Shown: piece by piece, positions 23,850 to 34,445 of the stretch | Layout: each line of letters begins with the position of its first letter | Numbering within the stretch: position 1 is the stretch's first letter | NCBI GenBank assembly: GCA_030844895.1 | Contig: CM061224.1 | Span: 5,171,591-5,235,590, forward strand | DNA length: 64,000 bases | Origin: Ambrosia x helenae | Taxonomy: Eukaryota; Streptophyta; Magnoliopsida; Asterales; Asteraceae | Direction: 5' to 3' | Notes under the pieces: generated by a model | What the model was told of the DNA's origin: nothing | The model's database searches: none | Seen by the model: the letters and a program-made list of their open reading frames with translations, nothing else | Program-made: the position numbers and the translations under genes

Positions 23850-24514
23850 ATGGAAATGAAATCCATAATCTTATTATTGATTCTTTTACAAGCAATCATC
23901 AATGTTAATATCTCCATAGCTGCTCCACCGATCATTCATGACATCTTTAGATGTAAACAAAACTTAAGCACTTATCCACCCAACATCCGTTACAGAAGAA
24001 GCGTCACGTCTGCACTCAAGTAACTATCTGGTTTTAACCATGAAAACTTCGGCACTAAACCGAATCAAGTTGCTCCTATTGCCCTTTGCGCAGGATATGT
24101 ATCTCGCCAAAATTGTTCGTCTTGTTTGAGCAGCACAATCTCACTGCTTCCACAAAAGTGCCCAAATTAAAAGGCAGCCGCGGTATGGAGGTTGATATGT
24201 ATGGTACGCTACAAGGAATATGTTGTACCTGATTATGATAATTGGTTCATTGACCGTGAATTTAGTAAAGAACAAAGTAAGGAAGTTTTTTTGCGCAAGT
24301 AACTCTTAGACAGAACGGTACCTAAGTTATTAGAAGAAGTAGTAAACAATATCAACAGTACGGCATTTGTGTATAAGGGTATGGATTATGGTGATGCACC
24401 GGCCTAAACACTATACATAGCTATGCAATGTACTGTCAATACCTTTTGGACAGATTGTAAAACTTATATTAACCATATCCATGAAGATATTAAACGTTGT
24501 TGCGGTAGATCGAA
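23850..24514 (+). pseudogene. DUF26/Gnk2 pseudogene, unit I
   Basis: It aligns with gene A over its whole preserved length, from MEMKSIILLL through the second domain. The frame is uninterrupted by indels but carries four TAA stops at 24,021, 24,168, 24,300 and 24,405. The first replaces a lysine codon of gene A and the second a glutamine codon. In domain 2 the last cysteine of C-x8-C-x2-C is tyrosine. The 3' end is missing because an LTR (TGTGACACTCGG) begins at 24,515 inside the coding sequence. The TATA box and promoter block are preserved upstream (about 23,812). A transcript could still be made, but only a truncated peptide of about 57 residues from the ATG. Confidence 0.93.
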
Positions 24515-26160
24515 TGTGACACTCGGTAAACTTAGGTTAGTAACTTTGGTTAAACGCATAAGTCTACCTAAGCAAATCATGCAAATATTACACTTAACTG
24601 GGTTAGTTGAGTCATTACGATAATTCGGGGAGTCGTCGGGAGTCATTATGATCGTTCGGGGAATCATCGGGAGTCGGTCCATAACCATGTGTACAAGGGT
24701 TGGTGATTTGGAGGATCACCGGATTTAATGCACACACACGAGTCTCGAGTCCTGGTGAGCGAATGTGAACGTGTTAGTTATCAAGTAATATATGTTTTAT
24801 AATCATTGTATAACTTGTCGATATGTGAATACATGTTAATATATGTTAAAATAGTGTTTAACGCACCGAAAAAACCAGTTTTGCTGCAGGGCGACTAGGA
24901 TAGCTAGTCGCCACCTGCAGGGTCGCCTGATGTAAGGGGCGACTAGCAATCCTAGTTGCTACATGTAGCAACCTAGTCGCGTGTTATGTCTAAACGACTA
25001 GCAGCAATTATAAATACCATACTTGACTTGTAAAACATCATTTGTGAAACCCTAACTCGCCCCAAACCTCTCACACACCATCCTTAACCTCAAGAACACG
25101 TTTTTTTTGCCCTAAATCTACCATTTCCAAGCCTAAAACATCATTCTAAGCAAATTCTAAACGTGTGTTATTCATCCTAAGCCCTTGTCATGCCGTTAAT
25201 TTGATCCCTAAAGGTCCAGACCTGGTTTTATAAAGTTTTTGTCTTTGAAAACCTTTGAAAAACTGTTCCAACCTATGTTTAATAATTTCTATGCGCTTTT
25301 GATAAAAATGCAAACTTGAAAATGGTTTTTGATGATTAAAACATGGGGATTCTTATTTGTTTGATGTTTTAATGATATAAATGAGTTACTAGGATGATTA
25401 TCTCAGATTATGAAGGTTGTTTGATGTGATTTGATGATTATATGTGTTTTTGACCCGTTTGAGGGTGTTAGGAGGATTTAGGATGTTTTGCGATGATTTG
25501 ATGATTGAATGATGTTAGGGTTTATGCTAGATTGATGTAGTAACAGCATGATGATGTTTGGAAAGTGATTATGTGATGAAATCTGATTGTTTGCCATTTA
25601 GGGTAAAGTTTTCATGCAATGATGCGATATTTCCATAATATTATTCCATTTTGGGAAATGCTTGCAACTAGGGTGTTTGACTGATGATAAATTGGGGGGT
25701 TTTTTCATTTAGGATAAGTTGTTTGATGATTATGGATTGATATTGGGTGTTTTTACATGTTTCGGATCTGATTTGGAGGGTTTAACGCGCGACAAGAGTC
25801 GCCCTTGTGCAGGGGCGACTAGCTTAGCTAGTCGCCTGGTAGATACCCAGTCGCCCCTCCAGGGGGGCAACGTTTCTTGTTTGATACCTAGTCGTGTGTT
25901 TTGATGCCTAGTCGTGTGTTTTGCTGCTATAAGTGTATTTTGGAATCCCGAAACATGATTTGACACCTAGGAACGTACTGGGAAGCCCCCGTGGCATGTC
26001 TGGAAACCAGGTATTAGTCCGGATACTTATATACATCTTATGACAGGTCGCCAGTATTAGGGACGATCATAGCGCTTTGGTTTAGCTGTTTTCCAAGAAC
26101 GCTCTCTTTCTCTGTGTTCTCTCGTTTATTCTCTCGTTCACATCACAGTATTAAGGTTTG
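24515..26160 (+). mobile_element. LTR (gypsy-like, plus orientation) truncating the pseudogene, unit I
   Basis: It starts TGTGACACTCGG, matching the start of the LTR at 63,257 (TGTGACACCCGG), and both share GCATAAGTCTACCT shortly after. A TATA box (TATAAAT) lies at 25,009-25,015, followed by a leader with AAACCCTAA. Upstream of the TATA box and again near 25,795-25,860 are palindromic GGCGACTAG/CTAGTCGCC words. No PBS and no second LTR were found. The right border is uncertain. The missing DUF26 3' end was not found after it. Confidence 0.6.
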
Positions 26161-26749
26161 TTGTTTGATCATCTAGATCTAACAACTTTGATTCTCCTTA
26201 TGTTTTTTGTGACTGATTATCATATTGATAATCTTTGAGGGTTTGAGAGATCTTGTAGTGAGGTTTATTCTGTATTGTTGATCTTGTCAAATTTTTTTGT
26301 ACTTTGTCAGTATTTTTGGTAATAAATAAAATTTGTGTCGACTGTGTTGACAAATAAATGGTAGTTATGGACCAAAAAACAAATGCATTATAAAATCAAA
26401 TATTTTCGAAAATCATTCTTCAATTTTAATTTGATACATATGGTGTGTGCACAAAGTTGTTTGGTACACATATGTTTTGATCTTCATCATGCTCCACAGA
26501 AAAGCTAGCTAAAGCATCATAACATGCATGCGCATAAAGGTAAACCATTTTCTGTGCTGAAATGGTGTATAAATTGACAATGCATGGTATACAAATCATT
26601 ATATAATATTAATATATTTTATATAAGTTGTTTAATTAGTTGATTAGAGTTATGTCATGGTCAAGTACTTAAGGATGGACGCTGAAATATGTCATTCAAA
26701 GAGAGTAATATCAGATGTTCAAATACATCATTAATGTGATAAAGGAGGA

Positions 26750-27570
26750 CTGGTTTTCATATCATTAATGGGATTTAGGCCAAACTGGAGTCATTGTACA
26801 TGACTAAGGGGTTGTTTGGTAAGCCTCTTAATGAGGATCTGAACCATTCAGCGTTGAATGGTTCAGCATTCAGCGCGTTTGTTTCAGCTTCTGAATGAAA
26901 TGGTTAAAGCTGAACCACTAAGATTTAGGATGTTGCTGAACCATTATGCACTAAAATATTAAGCACTGAACTAGGCTGAACCTTAACGAGACTATCTTAC
27001 CAATGTGGGACAAAAAATTAACCATTAAGAGGTCCAAATTAATGATTCAACTCTTAGCCATTCAGACCTCTTAACCATTGAGACCTCTTAACCATTCACA
27101 CATCTTAATGACTTAGGACTTAATCAACCAAACAGCCCCTAAGTCCCTGGCTAATAGGTTGTACTTGAAAAAGATATTGTATACCTTTCAGATAGGTATG
27201 GGAAGATGATGAACATCATACATATGAGTTCAATAACTTGGTTCTTGATCTTGAAAATATTGAGCTTGAACTTAATGAAGAATATCAAGCAATAATCTTC
27301 TTGACATCATTACCTGAGTCCTATGAACATTTTGTTGATACCCTGATGTATGGGAAAGAAACACTCACCATGGATGAAGTTCTTAAAGCCTTGAATTCAA
27401 AGTAATTGAAAAATAAGGCTAATCCAAAGAAGAAGGTGGAGAAAGACTTTGGTGAGAGGAAGGGATAATCAGAGGAGTTCTAAGTTCAGGGGAGATTCAA
27501 GATTCAAGAGAAAATGTTTTGTGTCTCATTTAGAGAATCATTTGAAGTGGGATTATCCTAAATGGAAGAA
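26750..27570 (+). pseudogene. Ty1/copia gag relic, unit I, interrupted by a MITE
   Basis: Translation gives AKLESLYMTK before the MITE, then LANRLYLKKILYTFQ after it. These are hallmarks of the UBN2-type gag of copia elements, followed by TSLPESYEHFVDTLMYG. Several one-base losses break the frame near 27,205 and 27,215. The relic ends abruptly at the duplication joint at about 27,570. Confidence 0.82.
26808..27139. mobile_element. Tourist-type MITE (PIF/Harbinger), unit I
   Basis: Ends are GGGGTTGTTTGGT and, inverted, GGGGCTGTTTGGT. TAA flanks both ends (26,805-26,807 and 27,140-27,142). It is 332 bp and non-coding. Removing it and one TAA restores the copia gag reading frame across the insertion point. 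Confidence 0.93.
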
Positions 27571-28064
27571 GCGTCAATAAAGACTTTTTACAAAAAAACT
27601 AAAAACACTTTTTTTTAAAAACTACTTTTGCAAAGTTATAAGTCAATAAAGACTTTTTACAAAAAAAAAAAACGCTTTGGGAGTTAAATAAACAATTCCA
27701 AACACACTCATAAAGGAAGTTTTACTTTAAAAAAAAAGAAACTTTATTAACAAAATTACGAGCGAAATTGAATTTTCACAAATTTAATGGTGAAGTTACC
27801 AACAAATGTATATATTGATCTTAAATATAGTCATTGTCAAAAACTAAATTCTCAGAAGTTGTTAAGAGAAAATGTGTGCAAAGTTAATTCCATTTGATTG
27901 ATTATTTGTTATAATTTCTAAACAAATCACACTAAGTGGTAGTCTTTTAAGGTACTTTCCTACTGATTATGTTCAACAATAATATTCAACATTAACGCCA
28001 CGTTTCATAACATTATATTGTGGCTTATAAAAACACAGAGTTCCACTATTATGATGATAAACAA

Positions 28065-28729
28065 ATGGAAATGAAATCCATAATCTTATTATTGTTTCTT
28101 TTACAAGCAATCATCAATGTTAATATCTCCATAGCTGCTCCACCGATCATTCATGACATCTTTAGATGTAAACAAAACTTAAGCACTTATCCACCCAACA
28201 TCCGTTACAGAAGAAGCGTCACGTCTGCACTCAAGTAACTATCTGGTTTTAACCATGAAAACTTCGGCACCAAACCGAATCAAGTTGCTCCTATTGCCCT
28301 TTGCGCAGGATATGTATCTCGCCAAAATTGTTCGTCTTGTTTGAGCAGCACAATCTCACTGCTTCCACAAAAGTGCCCAAATTAAAAGGCAGCCGCGGTA
28401 TGGAGGTTGATATGTATGGTACGCTACAAGGAATATGTTGTACCTGATTATGATAATTGGTTCATTGACCGTGAATTTAGTAAAGAACAAAGTAAGGAAG
28501 TTTTTTTGCGCAAGTAACTCTTAGACAGAACGGTACCTAAGTTATTAGAAGAAGTAGTAAACAATATCAATAGTACGGCATTTGTGTATAAGGGTATGGA
28601 TTATGGTGATGCACCGGCCTAAACACTATACATAGCTATGCAATGTACTGTTAATACCTTTTGGATAGATTGTAAAACTTATATTAACCATATCCATGAA
28701 GATATTAAATGTTGTTGCGGTAGATCGAA
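28065..28729 (+). pseudogene. DUF26/Gnk2 pseudogene, unit II
   Basis: Duplicate of the pseudogene at 23,850. The same four TAA codons lie at 28,236, 28,383, 28,515 and 28,620, each exactly 4215 bp further on. The same tyrosine-for-cysteine change is present, and the same LTR cuts the gene at 28,730. So all the damage predates the duplication. Confidence 0.93.
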
Positions 28730-29434
28730 TGTGACACTCGGTAAACTTAGGTTAGTAACTTTGGTTAAACGCATAAGTCTACCTAAGCAAATCATGCAAA
28801 CATTAGACGTAACTAGGTTAGTGAGTCATTACGATAATTCGGGGAGTCATTGGGAGTCATACGATCGTTCGGGGAATCATCGGGAGTCATTATGATGATC
28901 CGAAGAATCATCGGCAGTCGGTCCATAACCATGTGTACAAGGGTTGGTGATTTGGAGGATCACCGGATTTAATGCACACACACGAGTCTTGAGTCCTGGT
29001 GAGCGAATGTGAACGTGTTAGTTATCAAGTAATATATGTTTATAATCATTGTATAACTTGTCGATATGTGAATACATGTTAATATATGTTAAAATAGTGT
29101 TTAACGCACCGAAAAACCAGTTTTGCTGCAGGGGCGACTAGGATAGCTAGTTGCCACCTGCAGGGGTCGCCTGATGTAGGGGGCGACTAGCAATCCTTGT
29201 TGCTACATGTAGCAACCTAGTCGCGTGTTATGTCTAAACGACTAGCAGCAATTATAAATACCATACTTGACTTGTAAAACATCATTTGTGAAACCCTAAC
29301 TCGCCCCAAACCTCTCACACACCATCCTTAACCTCAAGAACACGTTTTTTTGCCCTAAATCTACCATTTCCAAGCCTAAAACATCATTCTAAGCAAATTC
29401 TAACGTGTGTTATTCATCCTAAGCCCTTGTCATG
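28730..29434 (+). mobile_element. LTR copy in unit II, left part
   Basis: Matches 24,515-25,194 (TGTGACACTCGG start, palindromic GCGACTAG words, TATAAATACC, AAACCCTAA leader). It is interrupted at 29,434 by the full-length copia element and continues at 41,228. Confidence 0.75.
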
Positions 29435-30153
29435 TGTTGGATCAGTTTGCTCTTGTTTGTTAAGTAAGAACTTGCTATCTTGACACTTAAGTGTTTAGCA
29501 AGTCCTTGTAAATCAGATTATAAGCACAGCGGAATGTTATAAGTTAAAGCAACACTTTTTATGCAAAGGCAGAGTTGTAACTCCCCCTTGATGTTTGAAA
29601 CAAGATAAATGACAAAGTATTTATTATGAATCTAAGTTGTAAATGAGAATTAGATACTTAGCAAGATTCACAATAAATACAGAAATGGAATATAACAATG
29701 AGAGTGTTTGAAGGATTTTTCTGTTAAAAATCAATGTCTAAAATAGAAGGTTGAAGCCTTCTATTTATAGACGATTACATGCATGTATCTTGCCTAAAAA
29801 GCAAGCACAGAAAGTCCAGTTACAAGTTGCACAAGTTGCAACATTGAAAGAAACAAATAAAGCTAAAAGTAATATTAAACAATAAACTACTGATGCAAAA
29901 GGGCGGTGGCAAATATCTTCTGCTAAGTGCTGATGAAGGACAACTACTGAAGAGTAGTTTTGTCTTCAGTACTTCTGAAGTGAACTTGTCTGGTTTGGAC
30001 TTCAGAACTTCTGCAACTTCAGCACTTCTTCATATCTTCTAATCAGCAGTTTCTTGTCTTCTATTCAGTACTTCTATACTTAGCCAAAAATGACAGAAGT
30101 GAATTAGACTAAGGTTTACAAAAGTGGTTTCACCAATCCTCTTTGTCCTAACA
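29435..30153 (-). repeat. 3' LTR of the copia element
   Basis: On the minus strand it begins TGTTAGGACAAAGAGG and ends CTGATCCAACA (TG...CA). It is 719 bp and appears identical to 40,504-41,222. A TATA box (CTATAAATAG) lies on the minus strand at 29,761-29,770. Confidence 0.97.
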
Positions 30154-30165
30154 ATCTCCCCCTGG
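30154..30165 (-). other. Polypurine tract of the copia element
   Basis: On the minus strand CCAGGGGGAGAT sits directly before the 3' LTR, as expected for plus-strand DNA priming. Confidence 0.88.
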
Positions 30166-30270
30166 ATTGATGAAGCCAAAACCTTACTAATTCCTTATGT
30201 GTTTCTTCTGTCTTGAACAATCTTCCATATCTCTTTGTACATGGTGTTCTTGAGCTGGTTGTACAGATCA

Positions 30271-32472
30271 TCAGACAGAGATCCTCTCTGTGGGTCTAGA
30301 TGTTGAATTGTGAGCAGGTCTTGTGTTGACAGTTTTCAGATCACTGATCTTCTTGTAAGCCCTGCTTGAGAAGTCTCTTCTTGTCAACAGTACTGAGTTG
30401 TTATCAGTAAGTGACCATCTGATGATAGGGATCTTTGACTTGTTAAAGTCAGAAGAATAGGGAACCAGACTTGTCCCTTGGGTTGATGGTCCTGAGTGCT
30501 GGATGTCTTCAGTTTCAGATAGCCTCAGGTGGGATTCTCTTCCTTGTTGATGTTGTTGCATACCAGGCATCTGAACAGTTGGGAGATGGTGTTCAGTCAC
30601 TACTTTGGTATGCATCTTTTCTGTGATTGTCTTTTGTATTTGATAAGCAAAAGTGGAAGGATCCCTGAACTGTGTTAACAGAGGTTTCTCCTCAATGTCA
30701 AAATCTGAATGGACTATTGAGCTTCCCTCAAGTAGTACCATTTTGAAATCAGTTTTGACATTGTCCTCTGCCTTCTTCTTCTGAGCAGCAGATCTTCTAG
30801 ATGCACCAGAAGTTCTAACTACTGATCTTGAAGGATCAGCAGTTTGAAACTTCTCAGGATTTGCAGCCTTGGCAGCCAAGTATTTTCTATATGTATCCAT
30901 TAGTCTTTCTTCTTTCCATCTGGATACAGAGGCTTTTGAACCATATCCTTCTGCTACTAGCTCTTCTATTATCTGGGCTCTCTTGGCCTTTCCATCTTTG
31001 CTTGTGGCCATTTTGTCTGCAAGCAGTTGTGCTCTTCTTGTCAGCTCTTGCATAGAGAGTCCTTTGAGTGTAAAGGCTTTAGTCTTGCTGTTCTTGGTGA
31101 TATAAGACACCAGTTGTTGTCTTTTATCCTGTTCAGCAATCTCATCAAGGCTAGCCTGCCTTTGTAGTTCAGCTGCATAAGCCTGAAGTTTTTCTTCATG
31201 GCTTAAGTCCAAATCATCCCTTTCTTCCAGAGATTTCCAAATCTGATCTTCTCTGGCCTTCTGGTTGGCTGCAATTAAACTCTTCTCTAATAGTTCAGCT
31301 GAATGAGAGATGGGAGAAGGGTTTAATACAGTCATTGTTGTAACAGATGTAGGCCTGATGGGATCAGATGTTGGTTGAGTGGGAGCAGTGGTTCTGGAAG
31401 GTTCAGTTGTTTGAGGTTGGGAAGTGTTGACTTCTGATGTGCTGACAACTGCTGATGGTTTGTCAGCTACTGAAGGATTGTCTTCAGTACTTTCTGATTC
31501 TTCATCAGAAGTTTGGTCATCAGAAGTTTCTTCATTACACCTTAGGGAATCATCAGAACTTTGGGTCTCATCTTCTTTCTCAGCAGCTTCAATTTCTTCA
31601 ATAGAGACACCAAACTGTTTGGCCAATTTTTCTTTCCTGGCCTGATCTTTCTGATCTCTTTCAAGGAGTGCCACTCGTGCCTTTATTCTGGCTTGGAATG
31701 ACTCCTTAGGTTCCCTGATCTTCTCCCCCTTTTTGGATTCATCAATTCTAACCCTTGAAGCAGAGGGTTGGGAGAAGTGTCCTTGAAGATGAGCAATCTG
31801 CTGGCTGTTGTAGTCTATTTTGTTGGACAGATCGTTCATCTTGGTTTTAATCACTCCAAATTGATTCTTGATTGACAGCTCCAAGTCAGCTGTATATGTT
31901 TGGAAGTGATTTCTGATGAGTGTATTCATCATGTGGTATAGGGGACCCTCTGGGCTGCATAGCTGGTTCAGGTCTATGCTTGTTTGCCCAGGGAATTGGG
32001 TAGGCATTTGCTGTGAAGGGGGTGTTTTTGGGAGATCCTCATGTTGTACAGAGGATGCCACTCTAGGGGTTTTAGGGATTGAGTGGACTTTAACCTGTGC
32101 AGAGGTGACTGGCTTCTTGAGCCTGGATACCTTTGCAGCAGGACCTTCAGAAAGTGCCGTCAATTCAGTAGTTGGAGTTTTTGAAACATCATCCAAATTA
32201 ATGGAATCATCTGTATCCCTGATGTTGCCCTCAGAGAGGACTGTCTCAGTTAAATCATGAGCTGAGCCCAACTCAGTTCTCTCATGAACCTCTGTTTCTT
32301 GGTACTGAGGATTTCCTACCTCAGGCATTAAGCCTTCATCAGTAGTTGCCACATCTGAGGTCTTAGCTATGTTACTTCTGTCCTCAGATCCACCACTGGG
32401 TGGTAACTGAGTAGTAGCAGCCTCAGATGCCCCAAGAGTCTCTAATTTGGGCTTAAAGACTCTGGTCCACCC
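30271..32472 (-). CDS. Envelope-like region, C-terminal part (coiled-coil protein)
   Basis: The frame opens just after a TGA at 32,473-32,475 and runs to a stop at 30,271. The first start-like codon is GTG at 32,352, giving 693 codons, so there is no convincing ATG start. The product is hydrophilic. A heptad-rich segment lies around ELSIKNQFGVIKTKMNDLSN, followed by a basic and acidic stretch (RIKARVALLERDQKDQARK, then EAAEKEDETQSS), a Ser/Thr/Pro-rich linker and a basic segment (ASRRSAAQKKK). I see no signal peptide or membrane anchor. Position between pol and the 3' LTR matches the env-like gene of SIRE/Maximus elements. It is probably the second half of one ORF with 32,585-33,688, separated by two small frameshifts. 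Whether env-like describes its function is unknown. Confidence 0.72.
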   Translation of the reverse strand, partial: GWTRVFKPKLETLGASEAATTQLPPSGGSEDRSNIAKTSDVATTDEGLMPEVGNPQYQETEVHERTELGSAHDLTETVLSEGNIRDTDDSINLDDVSKTPTTELTALSEGPAAKVSRLKKPVTSAQVKVHSIPKTPRVASSVQHEDLPKTPPSQQMPTQFPGQTSIDLNQLCSPEGPLYHMMNTLIRNHFQTYTADLELSIKNQFGVIKTKMNDLSNKIDYNSQQIAHLQGHFSQPSASRVRIDESKKGEKIREPKESFQARIKARVALLERDQKDQARKEKLAKQFGVSIEEIEAAEKEDETQSSDDSLRCNEETSDDQTSDEESESTEDNPSVADKPSAVVSTSEVNTSQPQTTEPSRTTAPTQPTSDPIRPTSVTTMTVLNPSPISHSAELLEKSLIAANQKAREDQIWKSLEERDDLDLSHEEKLQAYAAELQRQASLDEIAEQDKRQQLVSYITKNSKTKAFTLKGLSMQELTRRAQLLADKMATSKDGKAKRAQIIEELVAEGYGSKASVSRWKEERLMDTYRKYLAAKAANPEKFQTADPSRSVVRTSGASRRSAAQKKKAEDNVKTDFKMVLLEGSSIVHSDFDIEEKPLLTQFRDPSTFAYQIQKTITEKMHTKVVTEHHLPTVQMPGMQQHQQGRESHLRLSETEDIQHSGPSTQGTSLVPYSSDFNKSKIPIIRWSLTDNNSVLLTRRDFSSRAYKKISDLKTVNTRPAHNSTSRPTERISV

Positions 32473-32584
32473 TCATCTCTTGGGATAGGGCTAATGATGT
32501 CCACATCCATGTCTAAAGTAGTAGTTATGTCCCCTGTTTGTTGTGGTTGATGGGGACTGACATGATCAGATGGGACATTCTCTC

Positions 32585-33688
32585 TTAGCCCAGAGAGAAG
32601 TTTGGCAATTTCATTGCCTCTTGTTCAGAAATTTGTGGGGAAGGTTCAGTAGTTTGGGCAATAGTTTGTTGTTCAGCAGTTTCAAAAGAAGAGTGTGTTT
32701 GATATGTTTTTCTAAGTCTTTTTCTTTTGAAATGAACAGATATGGGTGCTCTTGGTGGGGTTTGAGATGGATGAGACTGAGAGGGTGTTTCAGTCTCAAC
32801 AGTTTGAAGAGCAGAATGCTCAAGAGCATGTTCAGGCATCTCAACCTCCTGAACAGCTTTTCTTTTGGGTTGGTGGGTTACAGTTTTTGTTGGCTTGGGC
32901 TTTTTGGCTTTTGGTGGTGTGGGTGTGGAAGATGTGGGCTTCAGGGGGACTTGTTGTTGTTCTCCCTGATCATCTTCTGGCCAGGCAGCCGGTTTGTTCA
33001 GTCTTGAGTATGCTTGTGATGTTAAAGGGTTTAAAGTTGAAATTTTTCCCACAAGCACCTCATTACCCAGTTCCCCTATTATGCATTGCATAATGAACCT
33101 TGGGTACAACAAAAACTTTTTCTTGGTATTATTGTGATGTAACACCAACTCATGGAAAAACAGTTTTGATGCCCTGAATTTGGTTTCATTCACAATGGAA
33201 TGAAATATTGGTTGAAAAGTGGAGGGCATCTGGTCATATGACCCTGTTTTTGGACTCAAACACATAATTATATAATGAAACAAAAGTTTGTATTTTGGTT
33301 CAAAATATTTTTTGAATATTGTTGCATGGGAGAGAGTACCTTGATAACCACACTCAGTCATGGTTAGATGAATATCTTTGTTAGCAACATGGTCAGGGGC
33401 AGCTACATCATCCAGACCCAGTCTTGTTGCTAGTGTGGCCGGTGTGATGGTCAGTTGTTTCCCTTTTATCTTTGAGTTGAGGGAAATGACCTCACCACCC
33501 ATTGTAACCGTCTCAGCATTTGCCCAGAACTCATTCAGAGTTTCAGTGTGAATTGGTGGGTTAATTGTGAGAGCAGTAAAGTATTGGGATTTGACGACAA
33601 GATCAATGATCTCATCGTATTGGGACCAGCCTTCTTGTTTTTCAAGAAAAGCTCTTTGATTGTGTCCCTGTTTTAGAACTAGAGCCAT
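32585..33688 (-). CDS. Envelope-like region, N-terminal part
   Basis: Starts at a true ATG at 33,688 (MALVLKQGHNQRAFLEKQE) and encodes 367 residues. The first 230 or so form a globular domain (ATLATRLGLDDV, then SKLFFHELVLHHNNTKKKF) of the type common in uncharacterised plant retroelement ORFs. A Pro/Lys-rich tail (PTPPKAKKPKPTKT) with PKRKA and FKRKRLRK basic clusters follows. The stop at 32,585 seems secondary: another frame is open across it down to 32,444, and the downstream ORF opens at 32,472. So one-base changes near 32,590 and 32,460 probably split a single ORF of about 1,140 codons. It lies 757 bp after the pol stop, so it needs its own translation route such as a spliced RNA. Confidence 0.72.
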   Translation of the reverse strand: MALVLKQGHNQRAFLEKQEGWSQYDEIIDLVVKSQYFTALTINPPIHTETLNEFWANAETVTMGGEVISLNSKIKGKQLTITPATLATRLGLDDVAAPDHVANKDIHLTMTECGYQGTLSHATIFKKYFEPKYKLLFHYIIMCLSPKTGSYDQMPSTFQPIFHSIVNETKFRASKLFFHELVLHHNNTKKKFLLYPRFIMQCIIGELGNEVLVGKISTLNPLTSQAYSRLNKPAAWPEDDQGEQQQVPLKPTSSTPTPPKAKKPKPTKTVTHQPKRKAVQEVEMPEHALEHSALQTVETETPSQSHPSQTPPRAPISVHFKRKRLRKTYQTHSSFETAEQQTIAQTTEPSPQISEQEAMKLPNFSLG

Positions 33689-34445
33689 TGTGGTTTGGGT
33701 GTTTAATCGAACAGTGAATTTTCAGGTATAGGTTTTGAGAGAGTTTTGAGAGAGAAGGAGGGATATTTTGTGAGTTTAAAAGGATAAGTGTGTGAAAAAG
33801 GTATTTATTAGAAGTTTTAACCGCTTGAATCTTCTTTAATAGAAGTTTTAAAACCGCCTTTGGTTAAAAATCTCTTTATCAGAGGTTTTAAACTTATTAG
33901 GTCAAACCTCTGATGATGGGAAAAGTCAGATTTGCCCTTTTGACTTAAACTGCTGATGAAGGACTACTTCATCAGTAGTTCCCATTTTCTCTTCAGCAGT
34001 TTTAACATCTGATGAGAAATGTTTTCATAAATACTTTATTCATAACTTCTGAAGTTTATTTTATCAGAAGTTACACACTTTTTCAGAAAGTTATCCCTAC
34101 ACTGATGATTTTTGTTCATCAGTAGTTTCTCTCAAACTGTTTTTGTTTTTCAGAAGTTTTGTTTCAGACTTTTGACATTTGTAAGTGAAAACCAGAAAAA
34201 AGATGGAAAAGGTTAACCTGAAATCCACCAAGGTAAACAGGATGGAATCAGGGGTGGAAAAAGGAAAAATAAATTTTTCATTTTGATTCCACCATGGTAA
34301 ACAGGATGGAATCAAGGATGGAAAAAGGAAAAGAAAAATTTTGATGCATATCAGTAGTGATTGATGTAGAAGTTTGCTGTAGAGTTGGGTAGAATCAAGT
34401 GTTAACTTGGATTCTAACTGATATGCAGAAAAAAAAAATAAACAC
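33689..34445 (-). other. Non-coding spacer between pol and the env-like region
   Basis: No ORF of note. It is rich in ACTTCTGA and CATCAGTAGTT words, and carries a direct repeat at about 34,215-34,330 (CCACC-AGGTAAACAGGATGGA then ATC-GG-TGGAAAAAGG, twice, spacing about 66 bp). A subgenomic or spliced RNA leader for the env-like region could come from here, but no splice site was proven. Confidence 0.55.

Larger units (their letters stand above)
23380..27570. repeat. Tandem segmental duplication, unit I (about 4.2 kb)
   Basis: Unit I contains a DUF26 pseudogene, an LTR and a copia gag relic with a MITE. The same order recurs in unit II at a constant offset of 4215 bp up to the copia insertion. 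Only scattered substitutions and small indels separate the units. The head-to-tail joint is at about 27,570, where the copia relic (AAATGGAAGAA) meets GTCAATAAAGACTTTTTAC of the DUF26 flank. Confidence 0.88.
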
